The position numbers were made by a program, and so were the translations under genes. Shown one piece after another: positions 27,940 to 36,771 of a stretch of DNA of 64,000 nt; position 1 is the first letter of the stretch, and each line of letters starts with the position of its first letter. A model generated the notes under the pieces. It saw only the letters and a program-made list of their open reading frames with translations, ran no database searches and was not told where the DNA came from. The stretch comes from JBBRWO01 sp964388455 (lineage in GTDB: Bacteria > Actinomycetota > Coriobacteriia > Anaerosomatales > JAAXUF01): NCBI GenBank assembly GCA_964388455.1, contig CAYMAN010000003.1, positions 45,802 to 109,801 of the forward strand, in the 5' to 3' direction.

Positions 27940-28140
27940 TCAGGCTTCTCCGAGTGCCTCGGCGCGTCTGATCATCAGTTCGGTACGCTCGTGCCGACGA
28001 AGAATCTCCTCTTCGGCGTAGAGAATCCCGATGTTGCCCGCCAGCATGCTGGGCACGTCGATGTTAGCAGGTGGGACGGCCGGTGAGTTCGAGTCAGGGT
28101 GTGTGGGTTCGGCGCCAGATCGATCCATGGTCGAGTCCAT
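27940..28140 (-). CDS. Small 66-aa hypothetical protein
   Basis: The start at 28140 is set by GGAGG 6 nt upstream; a longer in-frame start at 28224 lacks one. The protein has a Pro/Ser/Asp-rich N-terminal half and a C-terminal helix (LYAEEEILRRHERTELMIRRAEALG). No known family. It precedes the 4Fe-4S dicluster gene by 43 nt on the same strand, which argues for a real, cotranscribed gene. Confidence 0.55.
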   Translation of the reverse strand: MDSTMDRSGAEPTHPDSNSPAVPPANIDVPSMLAGNIGILYAEEEILRRHERTELMIRRAEALGEA

Positions 28141-28268
28141 TGCATCCTCCGAGTCGGTACCGCGCCGCGCCTGCGAATCAGTCGCGACCGCGTGTTCTAT
28201 ACCCCAAACTCGAATCTCTAACATGTGCCGTTGGGCGGATTGGCAAATCGATCGGACCGGGCGTGTCC

Positions 28269-28883
28269 CTAGAACAGATCGTCGATGCCTTGCATGACAT
28301 CTGCGGCGTGGTCGAGCTGAAAGTCCTCAGGCGACAGGTAGAAGCGCGGGTTGAAGACGATGCCCATGCACTTGATCAGCTCGATCACCTCGTCGAGCAG
28401 GTACCCGCTTTCCACCACCAGATCCACGACCTCCGGGTTCACGAAGTCTTCATGTCTGGGAATGGGGGTCCAGAAGTACTTCTCGGCTTGGTGCGTGATG
28501 ATGAGATCCAGCACCAGATTTCCGGCTGTCGTCACGATGAGTTCGATCCCGTCGGGGAGCGTCTTGGTGTAGCACGCCATATTCCGCTTGAGCGAGGCGG
28601 TGCGCACCAGGGTGTGCTCGTCCACGCACATCGTGAACGGGGAAGCGGGAAGCGACCGGAGCACCTCACGCAGGTTGCACGCGGTTACCAGTGTTTTTTC
28701 GGGCAGCGTCTGGCGGAGCAGTTCGAGGGCGAGGTTCGCCTCGGCGGCTGAAGTCGCATTGAGAAGTATGCGGAACATGTCGCGTGTCTCGGGAGCATAC
28801 AAAGGTCTCAGACGCGCGAGACCTGTGGTGGCGGTAAGCACGGGATGCCCTCCATGGATCGCAGGTAGCCCATGTATCGGCAT
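28269..28883 (-). CDS. Hypothetical alpha/beta protein
   Basis: A 204-aa protein I do not recognise. It alternates helices and strands (MFRILLNATSAAEANLALELL, then TLVTACNLREVLRSL, then IELIVTTAGNLVLDLII) and ends with an acidic helical region. The start at 28883 has no clear ribosome site; an internal ATG (28778) before FRILLN is possible. It is probably the first gene of the operon with the 66-aa protein and the 4Fe-4S protein; the 128 nt between it and the small gene hold no other gene. Confidence 0.55.
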   Translation of the reverse strand: MPIHGLPAIHGGHPVLTATTGLARLRPLYAPETRDMFRILLNATSAAEANLALELLRQTLPEKTLVTACNLREVLRSLPASPFTMCVDEHTLVRTASLKRNMACYTKTLPDGIELIVTTAGNLVLDLIITHQAEKYFWTPIPRHEDFVNPEVVDLVVESGYLLDEVIELIKCMGIVFNPRFYLSPEDFQLDHAADVMQGIDDLF

Positions 28884-28930
28884 AAGGGGACTCTTAGTGA
28901 GCCTGCGGCATCACGTGCGTGTGACCAGCG

Positions 28931-30505
28931 TCACAGAGCATTCGCATTCTTCGAGCGATCCTCGAGCGCAAGCCATTCGATCAAACGCCATGCGTAATCG
29001 GCGTCGACGTGACGAGTCAGATGACTGCTCCCCGAGGACCCTGATACGGTCGTCGCGACGATCGTGGCCAGATCGCGACGCCTCTGGAACGGATTCTGCC
29101 TGACCGACAGCGACTGGAGTCGCGAGCGAGGAATGCGCGTATGAGTTCGTCCGAAGACTCCACTGCGGATCACAAGCATCGACGAGTCGACTCCCACGCC
29201 CGCTGCGCGCCACGCCAGGTACGCAGGGATGACGACGAGTGGTGTGATCACGATCGGAAGCGCCAGGAAGGCGCCCTGCAGCAGGGCCGCCGCTGCTAGG
29301 CTGACGGTGAGGCCCAGCAGGACCGGCAGGAACACGTAGAACCGGAGTGCACGCCGAGGCAGCCCCATCACGTCCGGAGCCGTCTCGAGTTCGGGCAACA
29401 GTCCGTGCAGCAAGGGCCTGATCTCCGACGCGCGGGCGAGCGGTACGAGCGCAGCTCTGGCTTGACCGTTGTCCTCAGAGCGCCCGAATCCCGCAGTGTC
29501 GACGTGAATCGCCGAGAACCCCATGAGTCGGCGCAGCGGCGTCTGCTGGATTCTGACGGACTGCACGCGGCGGACAGGAAGCCCGATCATCCTGCGCTCG
29601 AGCAGGCCACGTTCGGTTTCGATGCGATCGCTCACGCGGCGTGAGGTGAAGCCGAAGTCAGCTATCACGCTGGCGGCCACCGAGCCTGAGAGGATCAACC
29701 CCACGAGAGAGACGATAGACAACACAGCGGCGGGGAGTGCGAGTGCGAGAACTCTCGCAGTGATCGCGTCGGCTGTACTGCTGGTCATCGTGTACAACTG
29801 ACCGACAACGCCCAGCACCACGAAGAAGGATATGAATACCTGGCTGGAGGTGGCCCCGGCCAGAAACAGTCGCGAAATCGGGAGCTTGTACTGGAAGCTC
29901 GGTGCCTGATAGCCGACCTCGGAACCCGCGAACACGCCGCGAACGTCGCCCATGCGGTTGACCGGATCGTCGCCGATGGTCGAGCTGGTACCGGACGCGG
30001 GGTCAGATATGCTGCTGCCCGCCGCGCGCTCGTGGAGCAGTTCGCCGCGAAGCCGCTCGGCTTCCGAGAGCGGAATGCCGATGATGCTCGCTTCGGGCTC
30101 CGTCGCTCCGCCGCCAGCGGTTTGTACCGTCACCTCGACCAGGCCGAGAACTCGCGACAGCAGATCGGCCTTGATGTCGATTCCCTGGACGCGTGCGATG
30201 GGAATCGACCTTCGTCGGCGGACCAATACGCCTTCTCGGATGATCAGGTGTCCGTCGACAACGCCGTAGCGGAAACGCGACCACGACAGCCATGACAGAG
30301 CTCCACCGATGAGGGCGAAGAGCGCGAAGCCGACGACAGCGAAGGCCAGTGCGCGCTGGTCGAGACCGCTGAAGAACACGAACGCGATGCCTGCGCCGAT
30401 CAACTGCCAGCCGGATCGCCCCAGGATGAGAACGATCGCGGCGGTACTGGTTCGCTGCAGCCCTGCTTCCTCGGCGGGCGATACGGTGGGATCAGAGACC
30501 GCCAT
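28931..30505 (-). CDS. Bacterial PH-domain membrane protein (YdbT-like)
   Basis: A 524-aa protein of the YdbT type: three bPH2 domains alternating with pairs of membrane helices. Each PH unit has the typical W..FRYGVVDGHLIIREGV-like strand followed by IPIARVQGIDI-like sequence (near residues 75-110, 290-330 and 440-480). In Bacillus the YdbS-YdbT pair affects membrane or toxin resistance; the role here is unknown. Its ATG overlaps the end of the upstream YdbS-like gene, so the two are coupled. Confidence 0.85.
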   Translation of the reverse strand: MAVSDPTVSPAEEAGLQRTSTAAIVLILGRSGWQLIGAGIAFVFFSGLDQRALAFAVVGFALFALIGGALSWLSWSRFRYGVVDGHLIIREGVLVRRRRSIPIARVQGIDIKADLLSRVLGLVEVTVQTAGGGATEPEASIIGIPLSEAERLRGELLHERAAGSSISDPASGTSSTIGDDPVNRMGDVRGVFAGSEVGYQAPSFQYKLPISRLFLAGATSSQVFISFFVVLGVVGQLYTMTSSTADAITARVLALALPAAVLSIVSLVGLILSGSVAASVIADFGFTSRRVSDRIETERGLLERRMIGLPVRRVQSVRIQQTPLRRLMGFSAIHVDTAGFGRSEDNGQARAALVPLARASEIRPLLHGLLPELETAPDVMGLPRRALRFYVFLPVLLGLTVSLAAAALLQGAFLALPIVITPLVVIPAYLAWRAAGVGVDSSMLVIRSGVFGRTHTRIPRSRLQSLSVRQNPFQRRRDLATIVATTVSGSSGSSHLTRHVDADYAWRLIEWLALEDRSKNANAL

Positions 30506-30980
30506 CGTCCGTCACCCGGGCCAGAACCGCGATGCGGTCACGAAGGGATGCTGCGTCGGCTTCCTTCAGCGCGGGAATCGCGTGCTTCCCTGCAGCAGTG
30601 AAGATGTGGACGTCGGAGAGATCGAGCGCGCGCATGATCGGTCCCTGGGCGGTGTCCACGTGCTGGACGCGAACCATGGGGATCACGGTCAACTCTCGGA
30701 TGATGAGGCCAGTTTGGAGCCGAATCTCCTCATCGCGGACCTCCCAGCGCCAGCGTCGATATCGGATCTCCGGGACGATCGTGACCGCCATAGCGAAGAG
30801 TGCGACCACCACGACGAGCGCGATCACGCCGGGCCATGCCGACATGCCGATCACGGGGGCGAACCCCAAGAAGAGCAGCGAGCCGAGCAGCACGGGCGTC
30901 CAGCCCAAGGTGCTTCGCAGACGCCACGCGGTCTTGACGCGCGGGTCGAGCCGATTGGTGGGTGCTTGTTCCGTATTCAT
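30492..30980 (-). CDS. Bacterial PH-domain membrane protein (YdbS-like)
   Basis: A 162-aa protein with two membrane helices (about residues 25-65) followed by one bPH2 domain (WEVRDEEIRLQTGL, then VIPMVRVQHVDTAQG). The start is taken at 30980 because the family pattern begins there; the longer in-frame sequence upstream is antisense to the divergent DegV promoter region. It forms a two-gene operon with the YdbT-like gene. Confidence 0.83.
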   Translation of the reverse strand: MNTEQAPTNRLDPRVKTAWRLRSTLGWTPVLLGSLLFLGFAPVIGMSAWPGVIALVVVVALFAMAVTIVPEIRYRRWRWEVRDEEIRLQTGLIIRELTVIPMVRVQHVDTAQGPIMRALDLSDVHIFTAAGKHAIPALKEADAASLRDRIAVLARVTDDGGL

Positions 30981-31065
30981 GTCACCAGTGTACAGGCCGC
31001 GCGGAGTCGTCGTGTATCTTGGAGTTTGCATGTACCGACTAGCCGGTCCACCAATCGGAGGCACG

Positions 31066-31926
31066 ATGACAGTCAGCGTTGTAACCGACTCCGTCGCATC
31101 GATTCCCGATGAGGACGCACGCGCACTCGGCATCGACGTCGTATCGCTCTACATCAACGACGGCGAGACCAATCAGCAAGAGATGGAGATGGACGTCGCG
31201 GACTTCTATCGGCGACTTGTATCGATGAAGACGCTGCCAACGTCGTCGCAGCCGTCGGTTGAGTCGCTCGTCACAGCGTTTCGCTCCGCGATCGAGCGTG
31301 GGACCGACGTGGTAGGAGTGTTCATCTCGACCAAGATGAGCGGGACGTTCGAGACGGCGATGATGGCGGCCGATATGGTCCGTTCCGAGCACCCCGATGC
31401 TTGCATCGAGATCGTGGATAGTGGTTCCAACTCCCTGCAGGAAGGCTTCGCTGCGCTTGCTGCGGCGCAGGCGGCACGTGCGGGCGAGACACTCGATCGC
31501 TGCGTGCAGGCGGCGCGCGACACCATGAGTCGCTCGCGATTCCTTTTCACGCCGGCATCGCTCGACAACCTGCGTCGCGGTGGGCGTATCGGCGGGGCAT
31601 CCGCGCTGATCGGCGGGCTTCTGCAGATCAGGCCCATCCTCACCGTCGAGGAGGGTGAGACCCAGACCTTCGCGAAGGTTCGCACCCAGAGCCGTGCGCT
31701 CGCAGAGATCGCCAAGACCTTCGCTGACGATGTCGCGGAGCACGGACTCGCGCAGGTGATCGTCCACTATATCGGTGACTCCGGTCCCGCCGAGGAGTTC
31801 GCCGAGAAGTTCATCGAGCCCATCGCCGGGGCACCCGTGCGCGTGCTGCCGGTCAGTCCGGTCGTCGGGTTGCACGTGGGCCAGGCGGTCGCGCTGGTGT
31901 ACGAGACCGAGCGGAAGCTGAGATGA
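31066..31926 (+). CDS. DegV family fatty-acid-binding protein (second)
   Basis: A 286-aa DegV/FakB protein with VVTDSVASIP, PTSSQPS, STKMSGTFETA, LDNLRRGGRIGG and SPVVGLHVGQAV motifs lining the lipid site. The start follows CGGAGG. Its stop overlaps the start of the third DegV gene (ATGA), so the two are cotranslated; paired DegV proteins often differ in preferred fatty acid. No kinase partner is seen. Confidence 0.9.
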   Translation: MTVSVVTDSVASIPDEDARALGIDVVSLYINDGETNQQEMEMDVADFYRRLVSMKTLPTSSQPSVESLVTAFRSAIERGTDVVGVFISTKMSGTFETAMMAADMVRSEHPDACIEIVDSGSNSLQEGFAALAAAQAARAGETLDRCVQAARDTMSRSRFLFTPASLDNLRRGGRIGGASALIGGLLQIRPILTVEEGETQTFAKVRTQSRALAEIAKTFADDVAEHGLAQVIVHYIGDSGPAEEFAEKFIEPIAGAPVRVLPVSPVVGLHVGQAVALVYETERKLR

Positions 31927-32804
31927 GCAAGACCGGCCCCGCGCTGATCACGGACTCCTGCTGCGAGCTGCCTCGCGCCACCGTCGACGAGATGGGCGTG
32001 ATCGTCGTGCCGTTCTCGTTCCTCATCGAAGGCGAGGTACACCTCGATGAGCTCGGTGACTTCATGTCGCATGAGTCGTTCTACACGGCCATGCGAAACG
32101 GAGCCGAGCCCACGACCGCCCAGGTTCCCATCGGCTCGTACGTCGCGGCGTACCGCAGCGCCGCGGAGACCGGCCGAACCGCCATCATGCTGACGTTCTC
32201 CTCAGAGCTGTCGGGGACGTTCGAGGCGTCGCTGCTCGCAAGGACGACGGTGCTCGAAGACTTCCCCGACGCCGACATACGCATCATCGACACACAGTGT
32301 GCGTCTGCCGCACAAGGGCTGCTGGTGCTCGAGGCAGCGCGCCAGGTCGCTGCCGGCGCCACCGCCGACGAGCTCGAGGAGTGGGTACTGGAGAATCGCC
32401 AGCTCGTCCACGGCTACTTCACGCTCGAGACCCTCGTGCATCTACGCCGGGGAGGTCGTCTGTCCGACGTCGCCGCCGCAGCCGGCGCGATGCTCGACGT
32501 GCGTCCGGTGCTCAAGATCGATTCGCTCGGCAGGCTCAAGATCGAGCGCGCGGTTCGCGGACGCAAGAAGTCGGTGCGCGCGCTCGTCGACATCTTCGCC
32601 GAGAAGGCGGTCGACCCCGCCGGCCGGACCATCGCGGTGGGACACGCAGACTGTGCCGAGGACGCGGCGGCGCTCGTGGAGATGCTCCGCGAGCGCGCGG
32701 ACATCGGCGAGGTCATCACGCTCAACGTCGGTCCGGTGATCGGATCGCACACCGGACCGGGTATGCTCGCACTAGCGTTCTTCGGGGATCCTCGGCAGAG
32801 CTGA
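31923..32804 (+). CDS. DegV family fatty-acid-binding protein (third)
   Basis: A 293-aa DegV protein with ALITDSCCELP at the N-terminus, TTAQVPIGSY in place of the usual TSQPS block, SSELSGTFEAS, a LVHLRRGGRLS helix and VGPVIGSHTGPGMLA at the end. The changed second block suggests a different lipid chain preference from its neighbour; that is inference. It is coupled to the upstream DegV gene and followed 33 nt later by a flavoprotein gene. Confidence 0.88.
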   Translation: MSKTGPALITDSCCELPRATVDEMGVIVVPFSFLIEGEVHLDELGDFMSHESFYTAMRNGAEPTTAQVPIGSYVAAYRSAAETGRTAIMLTFSSELSGTFEASLLARTTVLEDFPDADIRIIDTQCASAAQGLLVLEAARQVAAGATADELEEWVLENRQLVHGYFTLETLVHLRRGGRLSDVAAAAGAMLDVRPVLKIDSLGRLKIERAVRGRKKSVRALVDIFAEKAVDPAGRTIAVGHADCAEDAAALVEMLRERADIGEVITLNVGPVIGSHTGPGMLALAFFGDPRQS

Positions 32805-32837
32805 GGTCACCGCATCGTCCAATCTCGGGAGGCACTC

Positions 32838-33410
32838 ATGAAGGTCGTCGCCGTCAACGCATCCGCTCGCAAGAACGGGAACACCGCAGCGCTGGTAGAG
32901 GCCGTGTTCGCGCCGCTGCGCGCTGCCGGTATCGAATGTGAAGCCATCGCGCTGCGTGGCCTGGACATCAGAGGGTGCACCGCGTGTGGCAAGTGCTCCG
33001 AGAAGAAGGACGGCCGTTGCTACGGCCGCAAGGACGATGGCAATGCGATCATCGAGAGGATGGGGGAGGCCGACGCGTTGATCCTGGCAAGTCCCGTCTA
33101 CTTCGCCGACGTGTCGGCTGAGATGAAGGCGATCATGGACCGCGCCGGCTACGTTGCTCGTTCAAAGCGCGAGATGTTCTCCCGCAAGCCCGGCGCCGCC
33201 GTGGTCGCCGTTCGACGCGCCGGCGCGATGCACGCGTTTGACACCATGAACCACTTCTTCGGCATCAGCGACATGATCACGGTCGGGTCGAGCTACTGGA
33301 ACATCGGGATCGGCGGCGCCCAGGGCGATGTCGAGGGCGATGCGGAAGGCATGCGCACCATGCAGCGCCTCGGCGAGAACATGGCGTGGCTTCTCGGCAA
33401 GCTGGGATAA
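32838..33410 (+). CDS. Iron-sulfur flavoprotein (Isf-like, flavodoxin fold)
   Basis: A 190-aa NADPH-dependent FMN reductase-fold protein. The phosphate loop is NASARKNGNT near residue 8, and the flavin face is ASPVYFADVSAEMKAIMDR. The compact cysteine motif CTACGKCSEKKDGRC (about residues 48-62) matches the [4Fe-4S] site of archaeal and clostridial Isf proteins, which pass electrons from ferredoxin to oxygen or peroxide detoxification. The start follows GGGAGG. Function is by family. Confidence 0.85.
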   Translation: MKVVAVNASARKNGNTAALVEAVFAPLRAAGIECEAIALRGLDIRGCTACGKCSEKKDGRCYGRKDDGNAIIERMGEADALILASPVYFADVSAEMKAIMDRAGYVARSKREMFSRKPGAAVVAVRRAGAMHAFDTMNHFFGISDMITVGSSYWNIGIGGAQGDVEGDAEGMRTMQRLGENMAWLLGKLG

Positions 33411-33413
33411 CGA

Positions 33414-34082
33414 CTAGGGGTACTCGAGGCTATCGGGTGCTGTCCCGGTGACCACGACACCGCTGCCGGTGACGCGCGCCGAACCGATTCTGAGTCCGGG
33501 CGCCGCTGCGAGATACGCGTTCACGTAGTCGAGAACTGCTTCGGTGACTTGGTCGAGCTGGCCACCACTCAGCGAGAAGCCCTCAACCGTCGCAGACCTC
33601 GCTCTCGGGCTCTTGACTGACCCGAACCGCATGGTGACCGGCGCTTCGACCACCGCGGAGTAGCTCTTGCCATCCACCGTGACGCCGCCGTTCAGGCGGA
33701 TCGTCCCCGTGGTGACAACGGAGACATCCGCGCGCTCGAGCGTAGCCGAGGTGCCGTTCTCAGTGAAGGTGTAGCTGAAGGTGGCGAGCAGCGCAGTGAG
33801 TTCCTCGCCAGTGAACGTCGCCGAGAACGGGTGTCCGCCGGTCGCCTCGATACTTGCGAGTTCGACGGGTGTGCTCAAGGGGTAGGCGGCGTCCACGCCG
33901 GCCTTCTCCATCGCCGACGCGAACGCAGCGCGTGTCGCGGCCGGATCGGTGCGAGTCGCCGACGAGCGTCCAAGCGCCCACACGACTGTCCCGACGATGA
34001 TCGCGACGAACACGACCACCACTGAGATGCCGATGATCAGTGCGCGACGGGAGGTCTTTGGGTGAGCGGGGCTCTCTGTCAC
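33414..34082 (-). CDS. Hypothetical membrane-anchored extracytoplasmic protein
   Basis: A 222-aa protein with a short cytoplasmic tail, one hydrophobic helix (about residues 15-38) and a long Ser/Thr/Ala-rich extracellular region with beta-strand character. GTG at 34082 is chosen as start because GAGGAG lies 5 nt upstream; an ATG 31 codons earlier has no such site. No domain recognised. It ends 4 nt from the convergent flavoprotein gene. Confidence 0.65.
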   Translation of the reverse strand: MTESPAHPKTSRRALIIGISVVVVFVAIIVGTVVWALGRSSATRTDPAATRAAFASAMEKAGVDAAYPLSTPVELASIEATGGHPFSATFTGEELTALLATFSYTFTENGTSATLERADVSVVTTGTIRLNGGVTVDGKSYSAVVEAPVTMRFGSVKSPRARSATVEGFSLSGGQLDQVTEAVLDYVNAYLAAAPGLRIGSARVTGSGVVVTGTAPDSLEYP

Positions 34083-34209
34083 GGGAACTCCTCGGCGTGG
34101 CGGGTACGGATGGCTTGCTGCACCGTGATGCGCTGATGCGCCATGTGCCTTGAAGCGTATCGCAACGCGCGTCATGCTGGACGAACCCGATCGCCGAGGA
34201 GACCCGCAC

Positions 34210-35037
34210 GTGACGTTGCATGCCGACCGCCATCTCGCTCATCGCATCGAGTCGATCGTCGCCGCCGAGATGCGGGAGTTCGCCGATGCCACGGCCGCAC
34301 TGTACCCGGAACTGGGTGCGACGTGGACGGTTGTCGGTGATGGGATCGCCGGTTTCTGCGGGAGTGACTCTGCGGTCAATGGGACGATCGGGCTCGGCAT
34401 CAGCGTTGCCGTGACCGAAGCCGACCTCGTGGCGGTCGAGCGATTCTTCCGCGACCGCGGTGCTCGCCCGGCGCTCAGCGCGTGTCCGCTGGCGGACCCG
34501 TCGCTCGCGTACCTGCTGTCAGCGCGAGGGTGGGTGATCACCGGATTCGAGAACGTGCTGGCACTGTCTCTCGGAGACGACGACCTTGCTCTGCCGCACG
34601 ATGCCATCGAGATCCGCATCGCCGAGACGGCCGAAGAACTCGAGGCGTGGGCAGAGCTCGTTGCCGTGGGGTTCTCGGCACCGGAGCTGCCGACAGCTGC
34701 CGAGTCGCGTCTGGGCCGCTCGGCTGTGGCAATCCCCGGACGCCGCTTCCTGACCGCGTACGTCGACGGCAAACAGGCGGGAACCGGTGAGCTGCGGATC
34801 GCCGACGGCGTAGGCTGGCTCTCGGCCGACACCACGCTGCCGCGGTTTCGCGGCAGGGGAGTGCAGCAGTCGCTCCAGCGCGCACGGTTGGCGATGGCAC
34901 GCGAGGCCGGATGCGATCTCGCGGTCACGGAGTCGTCGCCGGGCAGTGGAAGTCAGCGCAACATGGAGCGACTCGGGTTCCGTGTCGTCTACACTCGTGT
35001 CGATGCGGTCGCACCTCAGGCCGAGGTCGAACTCTAG
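34210..35037 (+). CDS. GNAT family N-acetyltransferase
   Basis: A 275-aa protein whose C-terminal half (about residues 145-270) is a GNAT domain: the acetyl-CoA loop RFRGRGVQQSL (Q/RxxGxG/A type), preceded by DTTLP and followed by the AGCDLAVTESSPGS...NMERLGFRVVYTR end. The N-terminal half may be a degenerate second GNAT fold. GTG 34210 is preferred since GGAG is 8 nt upstream. The acceptor is unknown. An oxidoreductase gene follows 12 nt later. Confidence 0.82.
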   Translation: MTLHADRHLAHRIESIVAAEMREFADATAALYPELGATWTVVGDGIAGFCGSDSAVNGTIGLGISVAVTEADLVAVERFFRDRGARPALSACPLADPSLAYLLSARGWVITGFENVLALSLGDDDLALPHDAIEIRIAETAEELEAWAELVAVGFSAPELPTAAESRLGRSAVAIPGRRFLTAYVDGKQAGTGELRIADGVGWLSADTTLPRFRGRGVQQSLQRARLAMAREAGCDLAVTESSPGSGSQRNMERLGFRVVYTRVDAVAPQAEVEL

Positions 35038-35049
35038 AAGGGAATCATC

Positions 35050-36000
35050 ATGACTAGCACGCCGGAATCCACTACGATCGCCTTCATCGGGACCGGAGTC
35101 ATGGGTGCGCCGATGGCCGGGCACCTCATGGACGCCGGCTATCAGGTCGTCGTATTCAACCGCACGCATGCTCGCGCCGAGTCACTCATCGAACGCGGCG
35201 CGACCTGGGCCGAGACCCCTGGCGCTGCAGCAGCGCTCGCAGACGTCGTCATCACGATGGTCGGCTATCCCGCCGACGTCGAGGCGGTCTACCTGGGCGC
35301 GGACGGCATCGTTGCGAGCGCCAAGCCCGGCGCACTTCTCATCGATATGACCACATCCTCCCCGGTACTCGCCGAGAAGATCGCGGCTGCGGCCGCGGAG
35401 CGCGGGCTGCGAGCGCTCGACGCGCCCGTGTCAGGCGGCGACATCGGGGCCAAGAACGCGAAGCTCACCATCATGGTCGGCGGAGACGCCGCGGACTTCG
35501 CAGCGGCTGAATCGATCTTGCGGGTCATGGGCGCCAATGTCGTGCTCCAGGGTGGTCCGGGCGCAGGACAACACACGAAGATGGCGAACCAGATCGCGAT
35601 CGCAGGCTGCATGCTCGCGACCGTGGAGTCGCTCGCCTATGCGGTTGCAGCCGGACTCGACCCACGAACGGTTCTCGAGTCCATCGGCGCTGGCTCTGCC
35701 GCATCATGGTCGCTGGTCAACCTGGCGCCGCGCATCTTGGACGGCAACTTTGCGCCCGGCTTCTTCGTCAAGCACTTTGTGAAGGACATGCGAATCGCGA
35801 TGGACTCCGCCAAGGAGATGGGACTCGACCTTCCCGGGCTCGCTACCGCACAGCGGCTCTATGAGTTGCTGGAAGCCTCCGGTGGCGAAAACCTCGGCAC
35901 ACAAGCTCTGTGGCTGCTGTACGCCGACGAAGCTGCGCGTGAAGCTACCGGCGTGTCGCCGAACGCGGACACGCGTGCGGCAACCGTCGCGGGGGTCTAG
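35050..36000 (+). CDS. 3-hydroxyisobutyrate dehydrogenase-family oxidoreductase
   Basis: A 316-aa NAD(P)-dependent beta-hydroxyacid dehydrogenase. The Rossmann loop FIGTGVMGAPMAGHL is near residue 15; the substrate loop DAPVSGGDIGAKNAKLTIMVGG and the catalytic lysine in GAGQHTKMANQI are intact. Tartronate semialdehyde reductase and succinate-semialdehyde/glyoxylate reductases share this fold, so the substrate is not settled. It overlaps no neighbour and is followed by a small membrane-protein gene. Confidence 0.88.
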   Translation: MTSTPESTTIAFIGTGVMGAPMAGHLMDAGYQVVVFNRTHARAESLIERGATWAETPGAAAALADVVITMVGYPADVEAVYLGADGIVASAKPGALLIDMTTSSPVLAEKIAAAAAERGLRALDAPVSGGDIGAKNAKLTIMVGGDAADFAAAESILRVMGANVVLQGGPGAGQHTKMANQIAIAGCMLATVESLAYAVAAGLDPRTVLESIGAGSAASWSLVNLAPRILDGNFAPGFFVKHFVKDMRIAMDSAKEMGLDLPGLATAQRLYELLEASGGENLGTQALWLLYADEAAREATGVSPNADTRAATVAGV

Positions 36001-36003
36001 CAG

Positions 36004-36351
36004 ATGGGGACAGCAGTGGTCATCGCCGCGGTCACGCTCGGGCTTCTCGGCGGCCTGTTTGGGGGGCTGAAGGTCGGGGAGATGGTGCGCGGGCGTCCTC
36101 GGACGTACTGGCTGATGAACGGGATCGCGGTTCTTGCGTTCATGGTGCTCGACTTCATCGGATTGGCGACCGCGCAGCTCTGGCTTGCGCTTGGGGCGGT
36201 GGGCGCGATGGGCGGCACGATCACCGGGCTCAAGTACGGCTATAACGAGAGCATTGGGATCTGGCGCACGATCGACGATTGGACAGGGGCCGACGCCGGC
36301 ATGCGAGCCGCCGATGAAGACGATGCTACGGCAGACCGATCATCTTCTTGA
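36004..36351 (+). CDS. Small membrane protein
   Basis: A 115-aa protein with three hydrophobic stretches (residues ~4-25, 38-55 and 60-78) rich in Gly and Ala, and a hydrophilic acidic tail. No known family. It follows the dehydrogenase gene with 3 nt between them, so it is probably in the same transcript. Its 3' end overlaps the convergent glutaredoxin-like gene by 26 nt. Confidence 0.6.
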   Translation: MGTAVVIAAVTLGLLGGLFGGLKVGEMVRGRPRTYWLMNGIAVLAFMVLDFIGLATAQLWLALGAVGAMGGTITGLKYGYNESIGIWRTIDDWTGADAGMRAADEDDATADRSSS

Positions 36352-36607
36352 CGACCTCGGGACGGAAGTCGACGCACACTTCTTCACCGAGTTCGAACGT
36401 GGGAGTGTGGAGCCGGCCGAAGTTGTGCGCCTCGGCACGCGTCCGCGCTTCGGAATCCTCGTCCACGTCGATCTCGATGTAAGGGACGTTCTCGGCGTCG
36501 AGCCAGCGCTTGGCGCGCATGCAGTCTCCGCACCACGAACGGCAGTAGATGACTAGCACGGGGTCGCCTTCAGTCGAGGCGGATGCCGATGGGTCGAGAT
36601 CGCTCAT
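36326..36607 (-). CDS. Glutaredoxin-like protein
   Basis: A 93-aa thioredoxin-fold protein with the redox motif C-G-D-C (VIYCRSWCGDCMRAKRWLD) near residue 25, the cis-proline LHTPTFELG and a C-terminal helix. It resembles mycoredoxin- or NrdH-type proteins of Actinobacteria, which accept electrons from mycothiol or thioredoxin reductase; the actual reductant is not in the window. The start follows GGAG within the 164-nt gap shared with the divergent RlpA-like gene. Confidence 0.85.
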   Translation of the reverse strand: MSDLDPSASASTEGDPVLVIYCRSWCGDCMRAKRWLDAENVPYIEIDVDEDSEARTRAEAHNFGRLHTPTFELGEEVCVDFRPEVVKKMIGLP

Positions 36608-36682
36608 GGGGCTCTCCTTGTTGTTCGGTCGCGGTCGCGCGGTGTTGGTCTCACTGCGCTCATACCCGTCTCCCCCAGGCCG

Positions 36683-36711
36683 CTGTCAGACACGATGATA
36701 TCCTGTAGATT
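36683..36711 (+). promoter_or_regulatory. Sigma70-type promoter of the RlpA-like gene
   Basis: CTGTCA (36683-36688) and TAGATT (36706-36711) are spaced by 17 nt, about 60 nt before the GTG start. Matches to consensus are moderate, but spacing and position fit. Confidence 0.45.
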
Positions 36712-36771
36712 GCTGTCGATTGTGGCACTGCGAAGGTTGGCACCGCTCGTCAGGTAAGCACCGGAGGCTCT

